The notes: a model not told the origin generated them from the letters alone. DNA of 64,000 bases from Orychophragmus violaceus (GCA_030180135.1 CM058236.1:61345728-61409727); one strand, 5' to 3'; shown: positions 1 through 10,632, counted from the first letter of the stretch. Program-made: numbers and translations.

Positions 1-244
1 TTTCCTAAGTACAAAACCAAAGATTTGTTTGTTTGCATAATAGTTTTCCTTATTTGCATATCCATTTCAAAATTAAACTTAAAAGACCAAAAAGTTCTAG
101 TTTCCTTGTTTACTTATTTGGTGCACTAGAGAAAGCAAATATCATTTTCTTACTTCCTAACATAGTATTTTCGAAATCAAGCCTTGTTTATCTCTTCCAT
201 TAAGTTTATTGATACTATGAACTTTGAAAATCACGTAATACACC
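1..244. other. AT-rich sequence, no gene seen
   Basis: No ORF, RNA gene or repeat boundary is recognisable here. It directly precedes a gag-like ORF and may be untranslated leader of the decayed gypsy element, but no LTR or primer-binding site is visible. Confidence 0.4.
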
Positions 245-421
245 ATGGAAGAAGATGAAGACAATTGGGAAAATGAAGAACATGTCTTGTCATATGTAGA
301 AGATAATGGCTATGGAGATCAACCAGAATATGAAGAAATTGATCCAGAACCACCTGACCATTTAAGGGCCACAATCAAACAAGCCAATACAGGGTTGAAT
401 CATCACCTACCTCAACTTTAA
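245..421 (+). pseudogene. Acidic N-terminal gag-like fragment (gypsy relic)
   Basis: A 58-codon ORF starts at ATG 245. It is rich in Glu, Asp and Tyr and ends at a TAA 55 bp before the gag ORF at 476. Its position and acidity suggest the N-terminal part of the same gag gene, now separated by a stop and probably a frameshift. I do not recognise a domain in it. It could also be a chance ORF. Confidence 0.4.
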
Positions 422-475
422 AAGTTTTCAGTAAATAAAAGAAATACAGAGATTTGCCTAGAGTGGGAGAGAGAC

Positions 476-1018
476 ATGGATGAGTGGTTTTGGTACCACA
501 ATATTCCAAAGGGTAAAAGGCTTTCCCATGCCCTTAATCTACTCTCTGGATGTGCTTATGAATGGTGGAGGCAAGAAGAAAGAGAACAAAGGAGATATCA
601 AAAACCAGCCATCACCACTTGGAAACAATTGAAGTTTCTCATGAGCAAGAAGTATGTTCCAAGAGACCTTTTACAAGGAATCAAGGAGCAATACACTAGA
701 AGGATTCCAAGCCACGTGCATCCATCAAGCTATATGTCAGAACAAAAGAAAAATGTCCCAAAGAGAATAAAGGAGATTCTGAAACGAAAGGAGGAGAGAA
801 CAGAGAAGAAGCGGAGTCATCAATCTTCTATGAACATAGGAGAACCAAGAGTTGAAACCAAACCCAGATCTAACACCGTACCCAATCTGTTAACCATGCC
901 AACACAAGGTAAGTCTTCTAACTTTGTGAATTTCAAAGAATCTACATGTTATAGGTGTCATAAGAGAGGACATTTTACTGCAAATTGTCCTAATAGTAAA
1001 TTAAACAAAAGTAACTAG
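476..1018 (+). pseudogene. Ty3/gypsy-type gag fragment with CCHC zinc knuckle
   Basis: A 180-aa ORF. The first 70 residues resemble the retrotransposon gag domain, with the motifs LSHALNLLSG and YEWWRQEE. A basic linker follows, then one CCHC knuckle near residues 157-170 (CYRCHKRGHFTANC), the RNA-binding signature of Gag. It stops soon after the knuckle, with no protease, RT or integrase behind it. It belongs to the decayed gypsy element that later received the CACTA and Copia insertions. Known from the family: Gag packages element RNA in cytoplasmic particles. This copy is truncated and presumably inactive. Confidence 0.8.
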
Positions 1019-1295
1019 AGAAAGTTATAGTTTATTTCATTCTGATTTTCTAAGTTCCAATTCAAGATTTATGCACTTGTCTTTGCCAAAGAGTTTTGAT
1101 GCAGGAATAAGACAAGAAGAAGAGCATATAAGCCAAGGTGAAGAAAAACAATTCTTACACTAGCTTGTTCAAAGAAGGCTGAGAAAGAGGAAACCAAGCA
1201 AGACAACAACATAAGAATGCAAGAAAACAAGGAGCAGATTATGTTTCAACTTGTCAATGCAATCATTGTGAGTTTAAGTTTCACCAAATATATTC
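1019..1295 (+). other. Gypsy-relic sequence left of the CACTA insertion
   Basis: Purine-rich, non-coding in all frames, and continuous with the gag fragment. It ends in TTC (1293-1295), which is the target-site duplication of the CACTA element. The relic resumes at 3974. Confidence 0.5.
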
Positions 1296-1678
1296 CACTA
1301 CAAAAATAAGGACCATTAATAGCACATTAGGATAGCACGGTTTTCACAAATGCTATAGAAGATGATTTTTCGATTTTGGTTACTGTATTATAGCATTTAA
1401 ATAACGCTATACCGAAATTTCATTAAGCGGGAACAAAAATTAACTTTTGGAGCCTAATTTTAGTCATAAGCGGCAAAATTTTTAGCAAAATTTGGTTTTG
1501 ACTCTAGTGTAGCATAAAAATAAAAATCTCTTTTAACTTTTTTTTTTCCACTTCTTTCACAAAACACATTCTCACTCTAGTGTAGAACCCTTGAATTTAT
1601 CTCTCGCTTCGTCTTCCCTTCCCGATTCAAAATTCAGAAATCAGATCCAGTCTTAGGGTTTCTTGTCCCGTCTCCACC

Positions 1679-1728
1679 ATGAACTCTTTGACGGTTCTCG
1701 AAGACGAAATCTATGCTGATAAAGGTTG
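1679..1728 (+). pseudogene. Possible captured first exon, gene unidentified
   Basis: Within the CACTA element a pyrimidine-rich 5'UTR-like stretch (from about 1600) leads to ATG 1679 and a short open frame (MNSLTVLEDEIYADKG). It ends at a plausible donor (AAAG/GTTGGG). The layout of leader, ATG and splice donor resembles a real first exon, so this may be a third captured fragment. I cannot name the source gene. Confidence 0.35.
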
Positions 1729-1877
1729 GGATTTTAGATTTCTTCTTACTTATCTCATCTATTTCTTCGCATTTTTTATTTCTTCTTCTTTACTGTTCGT
1801 CGAGGCTGCTTCTGGAGATTCCAAGGTTTTGATTTTTGTATTCATAAGGGTTCCTTAGTGAATAGACAAAGGAAACT

Positions 1878-2286
1878 ATGGGGGTTCCGTTAGTTTTCCA
1901 CGGGCATTCTCGTCCCGTCGTCGATGTGTCTTACAGTCTGGTTACTCCAGATGGGTTCTTCCTCATTAGCGCCAGCAAAGGTATGATCCTATTTTCCCGA
2001 TCCTGATTTGATTCAGGGTCGATCGATTAGTATTTGAACATCCATGATCTTCACATGTTACTGCGCTTATCTTGTCTTGTTCATGGATTTTTGGCTGCCG
2101 TTTGTGTTGCTGATCTGACGGAGATGAGTTGTCTTCATTGTGATATATAGATTCGAACCCAATGTTGAGGAATGGGGAGACTGGGGACTGGATAGGGACT
2201 TTTGAAGGACATAAGGGAGCAGTTTGGAGTTGCAGCCTTGATAAACATGCTATGCGTGCTGCCTCAGCTTCTGCAGATTTCACTGC
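1878..2286 (+). pseudogene. Captured STRAP-like WD40 gene fragment (two exons)
   Basis: Two exons with intact splice signals. Exon 1 (1878-1980, donor GT 1981) encodes HGHSRPVVD and TPDGFFLISASK. Exon 2 (2151-2286, acceptor TAG 2148-2150, donor GT 2287) encodes GETGDWIGTFEGHKGAVWS and RAASASADFTA. The join is in phase and rebuilds the SASKDS sequence at the start of the WD40 propeller of plant STRAP-like proteins (serine/threonine kinase receptor-associated). Only about 80 of roughly 340 residues are present; all later repeats are missing. It lies wholly inside the CACTA element, so I infer transposon capture of genomic DNA with its intron, not retroposition. No stop or frameshift is seen in the fragment. 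Confidence 0.85.
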
Positions 2287-2737
2287 GTATGTTATTCTTC
2301 TTTGTTGCATTTCAATAATGTAGTTTACCATTTAGTCTTTGTAAATTTAATAGCCACTGGTGGTGGGTTGTTTCCTAAGAGCTAAACTTTATGAGGAAGG
2401 TTATGTTTCCCAGAGAAAATGGTTAAGGGAGTTTAATGGGAACCAGGAACTTTCCAGGGATTAAGATTGTTTCTATGTGATTAAAGAATGCATCTGAAAC
2501 CATAACCCATTCTTAATTTAGTTGAAGCATGTGAACATCTTGAGATATTGTGCTTAACTAACGAACCACGTAGCTCTGTCTTCTTTTTGTCTAACAAGTT
2601 TTTTGTGTGTTTTCAGACGAGCCTCTTGAAATTACTACATTTACTGAGACGGAACCATGCATAGACGAGTTATCCAGGAAAGCACAAGCTACATCTTTGT
2701 CGTGACAACTTTAAATCTCTTTAAATCTCTGTGACAG

Positions 2738-2980
2738 GCGAAGAAGCTTTACTGAGTACAAGGCCTTGTTTCCTGCAATCGATTTCTCAACCGTAAAAAA
2801 CATTATATTGGTTATATCTCTACTGATGGATTTTTGTAGCTTTAATGTTGATGAATAGATTCTTATGCTTGCCTCTCTGTGGTATTATATTGAAAGTGAC
2901 AAGGATGTGTTGTGGAAGCCGAGTCCAAGAGAGAGCATAGAAGAAGTTGCAGCTAGAGGTATAGAGTTCATTAAGTTTAC
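2738..2980 (+). pseudogene. Captured phosphoglycerate-mutase-like gene fragment
   Basis: Two coding pieces separated by an intron-like stretch. The first (about 2738-2792, after CAG 2735-2737) encodes RRSFTEYKALFPAIDFS. The second (about 2893-2980) encodes ESDKDVLWKPSPRESIEEV and AARGIEFIKF. Both match, in order, the central part of the plant phosphoglycerate-mutase-like (histidine phosphatase superfamily) proteins. The catalytic N-terminal RHG motif and the C-terminal His region are absent, so no enzyme could be made. The exact acceptor of the second piece is uncertain. A preceding open stretch (2617-2706) may come from yet another gene. The whole piece lies within the CACTA element. Confidence 0.75.
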
Positions 2981-3561
2981 AGGTGAGAATATTTCTCTTT
3001 ATCTTCCTTCTACCATGGCTGTCCACCTTATCAAATGCATTTTTCTATCATCTTGGAATAGGCCTAGCTTGGTCTTCCTTTCATTGCTTGCTTTAGATAT
3101 TGCTAGTCATTGGTTACAGATGTACAGGTGCGCTAATTCACTCTTTCTTGTTGCACTGAAATATTCTCTATTCTCCAGGTTTTAACCAGCAACGTTTAAT
3201 ACTCTATTCGCAGTACGTTTCTAGCAGGGAAGAGCAGCCATAAGATTGTGAAAAGACAGCACAAGCTGGCTTTTCAAACTCTACTATGGAAACCGCATAT
3301 TTATGTGTTACTGCTGTGTCTCTTGCGAGGTGATTGAATGTCTATAAACCGACTCTTTATATCCACGTTTGAGATCATGTCTTCTTAGATGCAGAATCTT
3401 TTCAAACGTGCAGGTTATGTATATCATCCTTCTTCTCATTGCAAAGAACCAAACCGAAAATCTCCTGAATGTTAGCATCAACAAGACGCAGCAGGCAAAG
3501 GTTATGTCTCCAACAAGTGTGTATGACAAGACTCATACTCATTATGTCTCCAACGCAGTTA

Positions 3562-3583
3562 GTTTTTTTTTTTTTTTTTTTTT
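3562..3583. repeat. Poly-T tract inside the CACTA element
   Basis: An uninterrupted run of about 22 T, followed by AT-rich sequence up to 3765. It could be the tail of a retroposed insertion on the minus strand, but no matching body is recognised. Confidence 0.6.
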
Positions 3584-3765
3584 TTTGCTAGGGGATATTT
3601 ACTTAGATTTGTTTTGTTATGATTTTTTTTCTAAACAATGTTGATGTAAACCATATTTTGTGTTATTAATAAATTTATATTCTAATCCAAATTTTAAATA
3701 TAAATTTTTTTCTTATAAATCTAATTGATACAAAAAATATATATAATAATAATAATATTTTAATA

Positions 3766-3788
3766 CGGCTCGGCTCGGCTCGGCTCGG
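3766..3788. repeat. CGGCT pentamer tandem repeat
   Basis: Four full copies of CGGCT plus a partial copy, in an otherwise AT-rich stretch near the right end of the CACTA element. Its GC content stands out sharply. Confidence 0.85.
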
Positions 3789-4472
3789 ATACAACCATAG
3801 CAAACTAAAATTAACGCTATTATATTGTAATAATAATATAGCACGAATGAAATGCTATGGTAGGGGAGGGGTCTATTATAGCTGCCGTTGTCAGAGCGTT
3901 TGTGGAAACGCTATCTATTACATACGATAGCTTGTATCGTGTGCTATGAATGTTGATTTTTCTTGTAGTGTTCCTATCGTATTAAACTCAGAAGCAATGC
4001 ACTTGTTCTTGTCTTTGGGAATTGAATTTGGTACAGGAAAAACCATGAAGCATAAGGCATGAAGCCTTAGTAAAGAGACCAGAACAAAGCTACTTGTGTC
4101 TACAAGAGCCACAAGCAAATCAGAGACCTGAAATAAATCTGGTCACAACCAAATGCAAGGTCTACTGGTATAATGCACTTGTTCCTAGATTCAAGTGATG
4201 AGGCAGGTAGAGCTAAGAGTGTTGAGACCCAAGAAGAAATCAAGGAGAAACCACCAGATCCAACATCCAGACATCTTACCATGATGTCGTAGCTGAATCA
4301 AAACACTAAAGGTGTTGATCAGGTAATGAATTCTTATAACCAGTTTGTTCTTGATAACTCAATGAACTTTTCAAATGAGGAATCAATGTGTTGTCCACAA
4401 GAAGAGCAAATGCATTTTTCCAAAGGTATTTTAAGAGCAAGTTAATCTCATCATAAGAAACTCATAATCCAC

Positions 4473-4997
4473 TTGATTCTTTCCAAAAGTGTTGGGATCA
4501 TTGCAGGTATTAATGGATCAGACAACATTGGAGCTCCTTCAGAACATAATTTACTACTGACACAAGTAGTTGAGACACCAAAGATGAGCACAACTGATGT
4601 CACCAAAGAAGAGACAAGTAACTACCACCTAAAGGAAGGCAACATCATACCAGGCCAGAAAAGAGGAGTGCTACTATCATACCTTCTCAAAGGAGAACCC
4701 CCTAATGCAGCACCCATCACCAATCCAACTAGTTACCAAGGTAAAACCCTAAGATCACAAAGGAGAATGAAAGCTAACTTGCTTTCTATTGGTGCAGGTT
4801 ATACAATTTCAAGGTCGAAACTTTTTCAAGAGGGAGAGTATGATGAGGACATCAAGTCATCGTCAAACAAGGAGGATGGAGAGGACATAAATCACCCAAC
4901 TAAGGAGAAGCAGTTTGAGTGCACCAGAGACATAGGTGCATGTATTGGAGCATATATTCCCAACCATGAGGATTTAAACCACAAAGAAACCTGTTAG
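4473..4997 (+). pseudogene. Degenerate retrotransposon ORF fragment
   Basis: A 174-aa frame containing LLSYLLKGEPPNAAP and SYQGKTLRSQRRMKANLLS. From memory this resembles a recurring sequence in degraded Arabidopsis gypsy-like ORFs; the first methionine may not be the true start. It is hydrophilic with an acidic C-terminal third and has no catalytic motif. It lies downstream of the gag fragment and shares its orientation, so both probably come from one old element. The function of this segment is not known to me. Confidence 0.45.
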
Positions 4998-5272
4998 AGA
5001 ATCTCAGCTCATCAGGGAGTCACGGAGAAGAGGAATTTGTTCAAAATCTTTTCACATGAGAAAGTTATTCAAGTTACAACTGGGCAGACTTCAAAGGAAT
5101 CTGCTGGAGACCAATAAACACTTATTGAAGTATGCATATCAAACCAGGATGATCCAAGTTGTAAACCCACTTCATCTGGAGACTCAACACATCATAGGCA
5201 TATATAAAATTGGAATTGATACAAAATCAATTATGGTTTAAAAGTTATTCAAGTTCTAAACCAGCTGATTCC
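4840..5272 (+). repeat. Left arm of a large inverted repeat
   Basis: The sequence from about 4840 to 5272 reappears as its reverse complement at 10207-10632, at roughly 85-90% identity by eye. For example TTATGGTTTAAAAGTTATTC at about 5231-5250 is matched on the other strand near 10230-10250. Without the Copia insertion the arms would be separated by only about 215 bp. Confidence 0.85.
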
Positions 5273-5487
5273 TGATTTGCCTTATTTGGAGACTCACGAG
5301 TTTGGTCAGCATCAAACTCATATCTGGCGACCTAGAGAGGGATTATATCAATACTGCAGTGTTTTGGGAGTCCACTTAAATCATCCAGAAGCTATAAACT
5401 ACGTCCTATGGTGCACCCAAACACCCTTGATCATACAAAACCAAAGAGACCAAACTTGTGAGTCTCTGAATAAGGCAAGTCAGGAAT

Positions 5488-5640
5488 TGCCAAACAGAGG
5501 GAATTGATCTGTATATTGATCTCAATAATGTGCCGGACATATATACAATTGCGGCTAGGGTTTACAGAATTTCTCACACACGAGATATATGGAAACTACC
5601 ATAACAAGAAGATACAAGAGAATATCTACAAAGTCTATTA
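5488..5640 (-). repeat. 3' LTR of the 5.5-10.2 kb Copia element
   Basis: 153 bp, flanked on the outer side by target duplication GGAAT and on the inner side by the polypurine tract. One substitution separates it from the other LTR. It is short for a Copia LTR. Confidence 0.95.
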
Positions 5641-5647
5641 CTCCCCC

Positions 5648-8600
5648 TCAAGCTGGAGCGTGGATGTCCCGAACGCCCAGCTTGCCTAACAAGTACGTGA
5701 ATTGATCCCGACCAAGAGATTTTGTAAAGATGTCGGCATTTTGCTCTGTTGTCTTCACATATCTCGTTGTAATGATTCCAGCTTGAATGGCGTCTCGAAC
5801 GTAATGACAATCGACCTCAATATGCTTCGTGCGCTCATGAAAGACCGGATTGTTGGCAATGTGAATAGCCGATTGATTGTCACAGTAAAACGGAATAGGA
5901 TTGGAGTATACAATGCCAAGACTCCGTAGGAGGTAAAGTGTCCATGTGAGCTCACGTTGGGTATAGGCCATTGCCCGGTACTCTGCTTCAGAAGAAGAGC
6001 ACGAAACGGTTCTCTGTTTCTTCGTCTTCCACGAGACTACTACGCCACCAAGCATGATGGCATAACCTGTGAGAGACCTTCGTGTCAAAGGGCATGTAGC
6101 CCAATCCGAGTCACAGTAGGCGGTTAACGTCAATTTGGTGTTGGCTGAGAAGAAAACTCCTTGACCAGGTGAGCCCTTCAAATATGTGACGACGCGGAGA
6201 GCAGCTTCCCAATGGCGAATCCGGGGTTGCTTCATGAACTGAGCAAGAATGTGAACGACATAGCTCAATTCTGGACGAGTAATGACCAAGTAAACAAGTC
6301 TCCCAATCAGTCGACGATACTGATGAGGATCAGAAAACACTTCACTCTCATCCTTAGCGAGACCATGATTTTGTTCCAAAGGTGTATCAGCCGGTTTCGC
6401 ATCCGTTAGACCACATTCAGATATAACATCGCACGCGTATTTGCGTTGACATATGTACATACCAGTGTTCCCACATGAAACTTCTATGCCCAGAAAGTAT
6501 TTTAAGGGACCAAGATCCTTCATATGGAAACATTCACTTAAATAGCCCTTAAACCGAGAGATCAACTCCGTGTCGTTGCCACCAATCACAAGATCATCAA
6601 CATATACCAATATGTATAGGACCGAAGCACCCCGATTATATGTGAAAAGAGAGTAATCGGAGTAGTTCTGCTGAAAACCAAAAGCGACCAGCGCAGTAGA
6701 CAATTTCGCAAACCAACAACGAGGGGCTTGGCGAAGTCCATAAAGAGATTTCCGAAGTTTACACACCTGATTCTTCTGTGTAGATGAATAACCAGGAGGG
6801 AGACGCATGTATACTTCTTCATGGAGATCTCCGTGAAGAAACGCATTGTGTACATCCATCTGATGTAACTCCCATCCCTTGGCAGCCGCAATGCGTAGCA
6901 GAATCCGGACCGTTGTCATCTTGACTACCGGAGCAAAGGTTTCCTTGAAGTCAAGACCTTCCTTTTGATTATTGCCCATCGCGACCAGCCTGGCCTTGTA
7001 ACGTTCGATCTCACCGTCCGAGAGGTATTTGATTTTGAAAACCCACTTCGAACCGATAGCATGTTTACCCGGAGGAAGAGTGACGACGTCCCATGTTTGA
7101 TTCTCTGTGAGAGCATCGTACTCATTGGTAATTGCATGTCTCCACCGGCGATCTTTGGCTGCCTATTTGTAAGAGACCGGTTCCACATGTGCATTGATGG
7201 AAGCGAGAAAGGCCTGATGCATGGGCGAAAAACGATCACAAGTAACAAAGTTTGCGATAGGAAAAGGTACCTTACTAGAGGACTTTGAAGATGCGGGAGG
7301 TGCGTGAGGGGGGGGGGCAGTGATTGTTTGAGCTGAGTAAACTTCAAAATCCCGCAACTTGACAGACTGACTTTTCTGTCGTTTACCTCGGCCAAGATCA
7401 GACGTAGCAGCCAAAGGGTCATCTGAAACGCTTGTTGGTTGCAGTGTTGAATCGCTTGTAGATGCCAGTGTTGGAACACTTGTTGATGGCAGTGTCGAAT
7501 CGCTTGACTCAACTCCCCCTGTCACCAATGGTGCCTCTTTCGTGGGTACAAGTGCAACACTTCTACCGACATGATCATCAAAGATTGCAGGGTGTGGATC
7601 ACTCATCACCGACGGAGAACAAACATCTTCTGTGACTGGAGTATTAAATGGAAACGTTTCTTTGAAGAACTTGAAATCACGTGACACAAACCGTTCCTCT
7701 GTGGTCAGATCAAACACAATCCACCCTTTCTTGCCATACTCATAGCCCAAGAAAATACATCGTGTACTTCTTTCACTGAACTTGTTTGTGTTACGCAATA
7801 CTCGTCGTGCGTTACATAGGGATCCAAAAACTCTGAGCTGAGTATAATCCGGCGGAGCAGAATAAATCAGCTCGTATGGACACTTCCCAGCCAGCATAAC
7901 CGATGGTGTTCGATTGATTAGGTAGGTAGCTGCCATGATTGCTTCTCCCCAAAACCGAACGGGTAAGTGAGCCTGAAAGAGAAGTGAGCGAGCAATGTTG
8001 AGAATATGTCTATGTTTTCTCTCCACACGACCATTTTGTTGAGGAGTGGCCACACATGACGTCTGATGCACAATGCCCATTGTCTGAAAATAGTCACGGA
8101 GACATGTGAATTCCGTCCCATTATCACTGCGAATTATTTGTACCTTGCGTGAAAACTGACGCTCTACAAACGCCAAGAATTTCTTTAATGCGGCAGAGAC
8201 TTCTGATTTTTCGAGTAAAAGAATTGTCCACACTGCTCTTGTATTGTCTTCTACGATCGTTAGAAAATAACGAGCTCCATTCAAATATGGCGTACGATAA
8301 GGCCCCCATAGATCAATATGAATTAAAGGGAAAGGAGCTTCAGCTTTATTTGAACTTTCAGGAAAAGAGTCGCGAGAATGTTTCGCACGAATACAAACAT
8401 CACATGACTGATCCAAAACACCAAGAGTATGAAAAAAACACCCAACACCAGAAAGAAAAGATAACACTCTAGACGACGGATGACCCATTCGTTTATGCCA
8501 CAAATCCCTGCTAGACGACTTGGAGACATGCCCAGCTTGAATCACCGCCCCTTTGTAATGATAAATCCCATCACGCGCCTCACCCGCACCAATCAAAGTC

Positions 8601-9985
8601 TTCAAATTGAGGTCCTGAATTACACAAAAACTTTTAGTAAAGGTAACACTGCCCGCTATATCAGACAAGAGTTGAGCAACAGAAATAAGAGTGACGGTTA
8701 AATGTGGTGCAAGGAAAACGGTTTGAAGGATCAACTTCCCGCCTAGATTCAAAGTTCCACTTTTAGTAGCCTATGAAAGATCCCCATTAGGTAGTTTTAT
8801 AGAACATGGATCAATCGTCACAAGATCAATAAGGAGTGAAGCATCGCCCGTCATATGATGCGATGCTCCGGAATCGATGATAACATCAAATCGTCTATCA
8901 ATTCCAAACAAAAGAGGTTTATCTTTCTTACCAGACAACTGCTCAGGAGGTGTTGATTTCTGAGTGTTCATGAAATTTGCCAAGGATGTCCACTGCTCTT
9001 GCGTGAAGTTAGGAATCCCCGAAGAGGAACTCGAAGCTCCTGTTTGCACGTTGTTCACACGAGCAACAGTACCACGTCCTCGACTTTTGGATGTCAAGTC
9101 AACTCCTCAGCCTCTCCCTTGCGACTTGTCAGTCCACCAATCAGGAAATCCGTTGAGCTGAAAACAGGTTGAGACATCATGACCAGTCTTCCCACAATGT
9201 CCACACTTCACTCCGTTATTCGCTCCACGAGTCTTACCTCCTGTCATGTTGAGATTCGCCGAGAACCCCACTGTTGGAGGAGATGGTCGAGTGGCGTTAA
9301 TGTGCCGCTCTTCCTGCACGATTTGGGAATAGACACTGTCGAGATTCAGATCAGTTTCCCGACTCAGGAGATTAGAGCGTGTGGTCCCAAATCGCATACC
9401 ATCAAGCCCCATAAGGAACTGGTGCACTCGGATCTTCTCACAATGCGCCTGATATTTTACCATTGCTGCACACGATCCATCACCGCAGCAACATTTGAAG
9501 CCAACATCGTACTCAGCCAGATCGTCCCATATCATCTTCAGCCTCCCAAAGTATGATTCCACCGTCTGACCATCTTGTTTGCAGGCCGCTAGATCGGCAC
9601 GCAGCTGATGATCCCGGATTCCATCACTCACGGAGTACCGTCTTTGTAAACCGTCCCACATCAATTTGGCGCTATCCACCAGAGAAACAAACGGACGTAG
9701 CCGAGGTTCAATACTGCTGTAGATCCAGCCAATGATCATCGAATTGACCATGTCCCATTTTTCAGCGGTATCCGCATCATCGGACGGTCGTTTCAACGTT
9801 CCATCAAGAAAACCCACCTTGCGCTTGGTACGCAGTGAGTTCATCATGAGTTTAGCCCACCTTTCATAATTGTCACCATTTAGAAGGATAGGCGTTTGTG
9901 CTTGTCCCGTATTATCAGAGGCATGAAGATAGTACGGAGACTTAAGCACACCTTCATCAGAGATAACAGCGTTCGTGTTCGCCAT
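5648..9985 (-). pseudogene. Copia gag-pol polyprotein with three in-frame stops
   Basis: One reading frame from ATG 9985 down to 5648, about 1,445 codons, the normal size for Copia. Order: Gag with knuckle CGHCGKTGHDVSTC (residues about 258-271), protease DSGASHH (about 370), GAG-pre-integrase RMGHPSS (about 493), integrase core with HIDLWGPY and RSDNGTEF, RT with VYVDDLVIGG (about 1,125), and RNase H with YCDSDW and SSSEAEYRAMAY. The frame is interrupted by TGA at 9109-9107, TAG at 8773-8771 and TAG at 7165-7163, and no frameshift is needed to bridge them. Each stop can be derived from CGA or CAG by one C-to-T change. Intact copies elsewhere would encode the replication machinery. Confidence 0.93.
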
Positions 9986-10041
9986 CACAAAAAGAAAGAA
10001 GAAAATCGAAAAAAAAATGCTTTGGTATATTTAGATTTCCT

Positions 10042-10053
10042 GCTCTGATACCA
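10042..10053 (-). promoter_or_regulatory. Primer-binding site, initiator tRNA-Met
   Basis: Reads TGGTATCAGAGC on the minus strand, directly adjoining the end of the 5' LTR. This is the standard plant Copia minus-strand primer site. Confidence 0.93.
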
Positions 10054-10206
10054 TGCCAAACAGAGGGAATTGATCTGTATATTGATCTCAATAATGTGCC
10101 GGACATATATACAATTGCGGCTAGGGTTTACAGAATATCTCACACACGAGATATATGGAAACTACCATAACAAGAAGATACAAGAGAATATCTACAAAGT
10201 CTATTA
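10054..10206 (-). repeat. 5' LTR of the 5.5-10.2 kb Copia element
   Basis: 153 bp; promoter-bearing LTR of the minus-strand element, followed on its outer side by GGAAT (10207-10211). Confidence 0.95.
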
Positions 10207-10632
10207 GGAATCATCTGATTTAGAACTTGAATAACTTTTAAACCATAATTGATTTTGTACCAATTCAAATTGGACGTATTCATATGATGGATTGAGTCTC
10301 TAGAACAAGTGGGTTTACAACTTGGATCATCCTGGTTTAATCTGCATACTTCAATAAGTGTCTGTTGGTCTCCAGCAGATTTCTTTGAAGCTTGCCAGTT
10401 GTAACTTGAATAACTTTCTCATGTGGAAAGCTTTTGAAACAATTGCTCTTCTCCGTGCTCCCTGATGAGCTGATATTCATGAACATGTTGCTTTGTGGTT
10501 TAAATCCTCTTGGTTAGGAAGATATGCTCCAATATATGCACCTATGTCTCTGGTGCACTCAAACTGCTTCTCCTTAGTTGGGTGATTTATGTCCTCTCCA
10601 TACTCCTTAGTTGATGATGACTTGATGTCCTC
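10207..10632 (-). repeat. Right arm of a large inverted repeat
   Basis: Reverse complement of 4840-5272 with scattered mismatches and small indels. The arm starts at the Copia target site, so the insertion fell at the inner edge of this arm. Confidence 0.85.

Larger units (their letters stand above)
1296..3970. mobile_element. Non-autonomous CACTA (En/Spm) transposon carrying host-gene exons
   Basis: The element begins CACTACAAAAATAAG and ends CTTGTAGTG, so the inverted terminal repeat is CACTACAA followed by A-rich sequence. A 3-bp target duplication TTC lies at 1293-1295 and 3971-3973, the size expected for CACTA elements. Both subterminal regions contain many TAGCA/TGCTA motifs in both orientations, the usual pattern of transposase-binding repeats. 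The 2.7-kb interior has no transposase ORF. It holds exon-intron pieces resembling at least two unrelated plant genes (a WD40 STRAP-like gene and a phosphoglycerate-mutase-like gene). It would depend on transposase supplied elsewhere. Confidence 0.9.
3974..5482 (+). other. Decayed gypsy-type internal sequence
   Basis: Purine-rich sequence continuing the relic interrupted by the CACTA element. Its one sizeable ORF is 4473-4997. No RT, integrase or LTR is visible. The 3' part (4840-5272) is repeated in inverted orientation at 10207-10632. Confidence 0.5.
5488..10206 (-). mobile_element. Young Ty1/copia retrotransposon, structurally complete
   Basis: Two 153-bp LTRs (5488-5640 and 10054-10206) differ at one position (T 5571 versus A 10137). 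The 5-bp target duplication GGAAT lies at 5483-5487 and 10207-10211. On the minus strand the order is 5' LTR, a primer site TGGTATCAGAGC (plus 10042-10053) complementary to initiator tRNA-Met, gag-pol in one frame, a polypurine tract (plus 5641-5651, CTCCCCCTCAA) and the 3' LTR. LTR termini on this strand are TA...CA instead of TG...CA. The single LTR difference points to recent insertion. The polyprotein frame has three stops, so the copy is probably non-autonomous now. Confidence 0.95.

Noticed and set aside
1878..2286. Functional WD40 gene
   Set aside because: Only the first part of the propeller is present and it is enclosed by CACTA ends.
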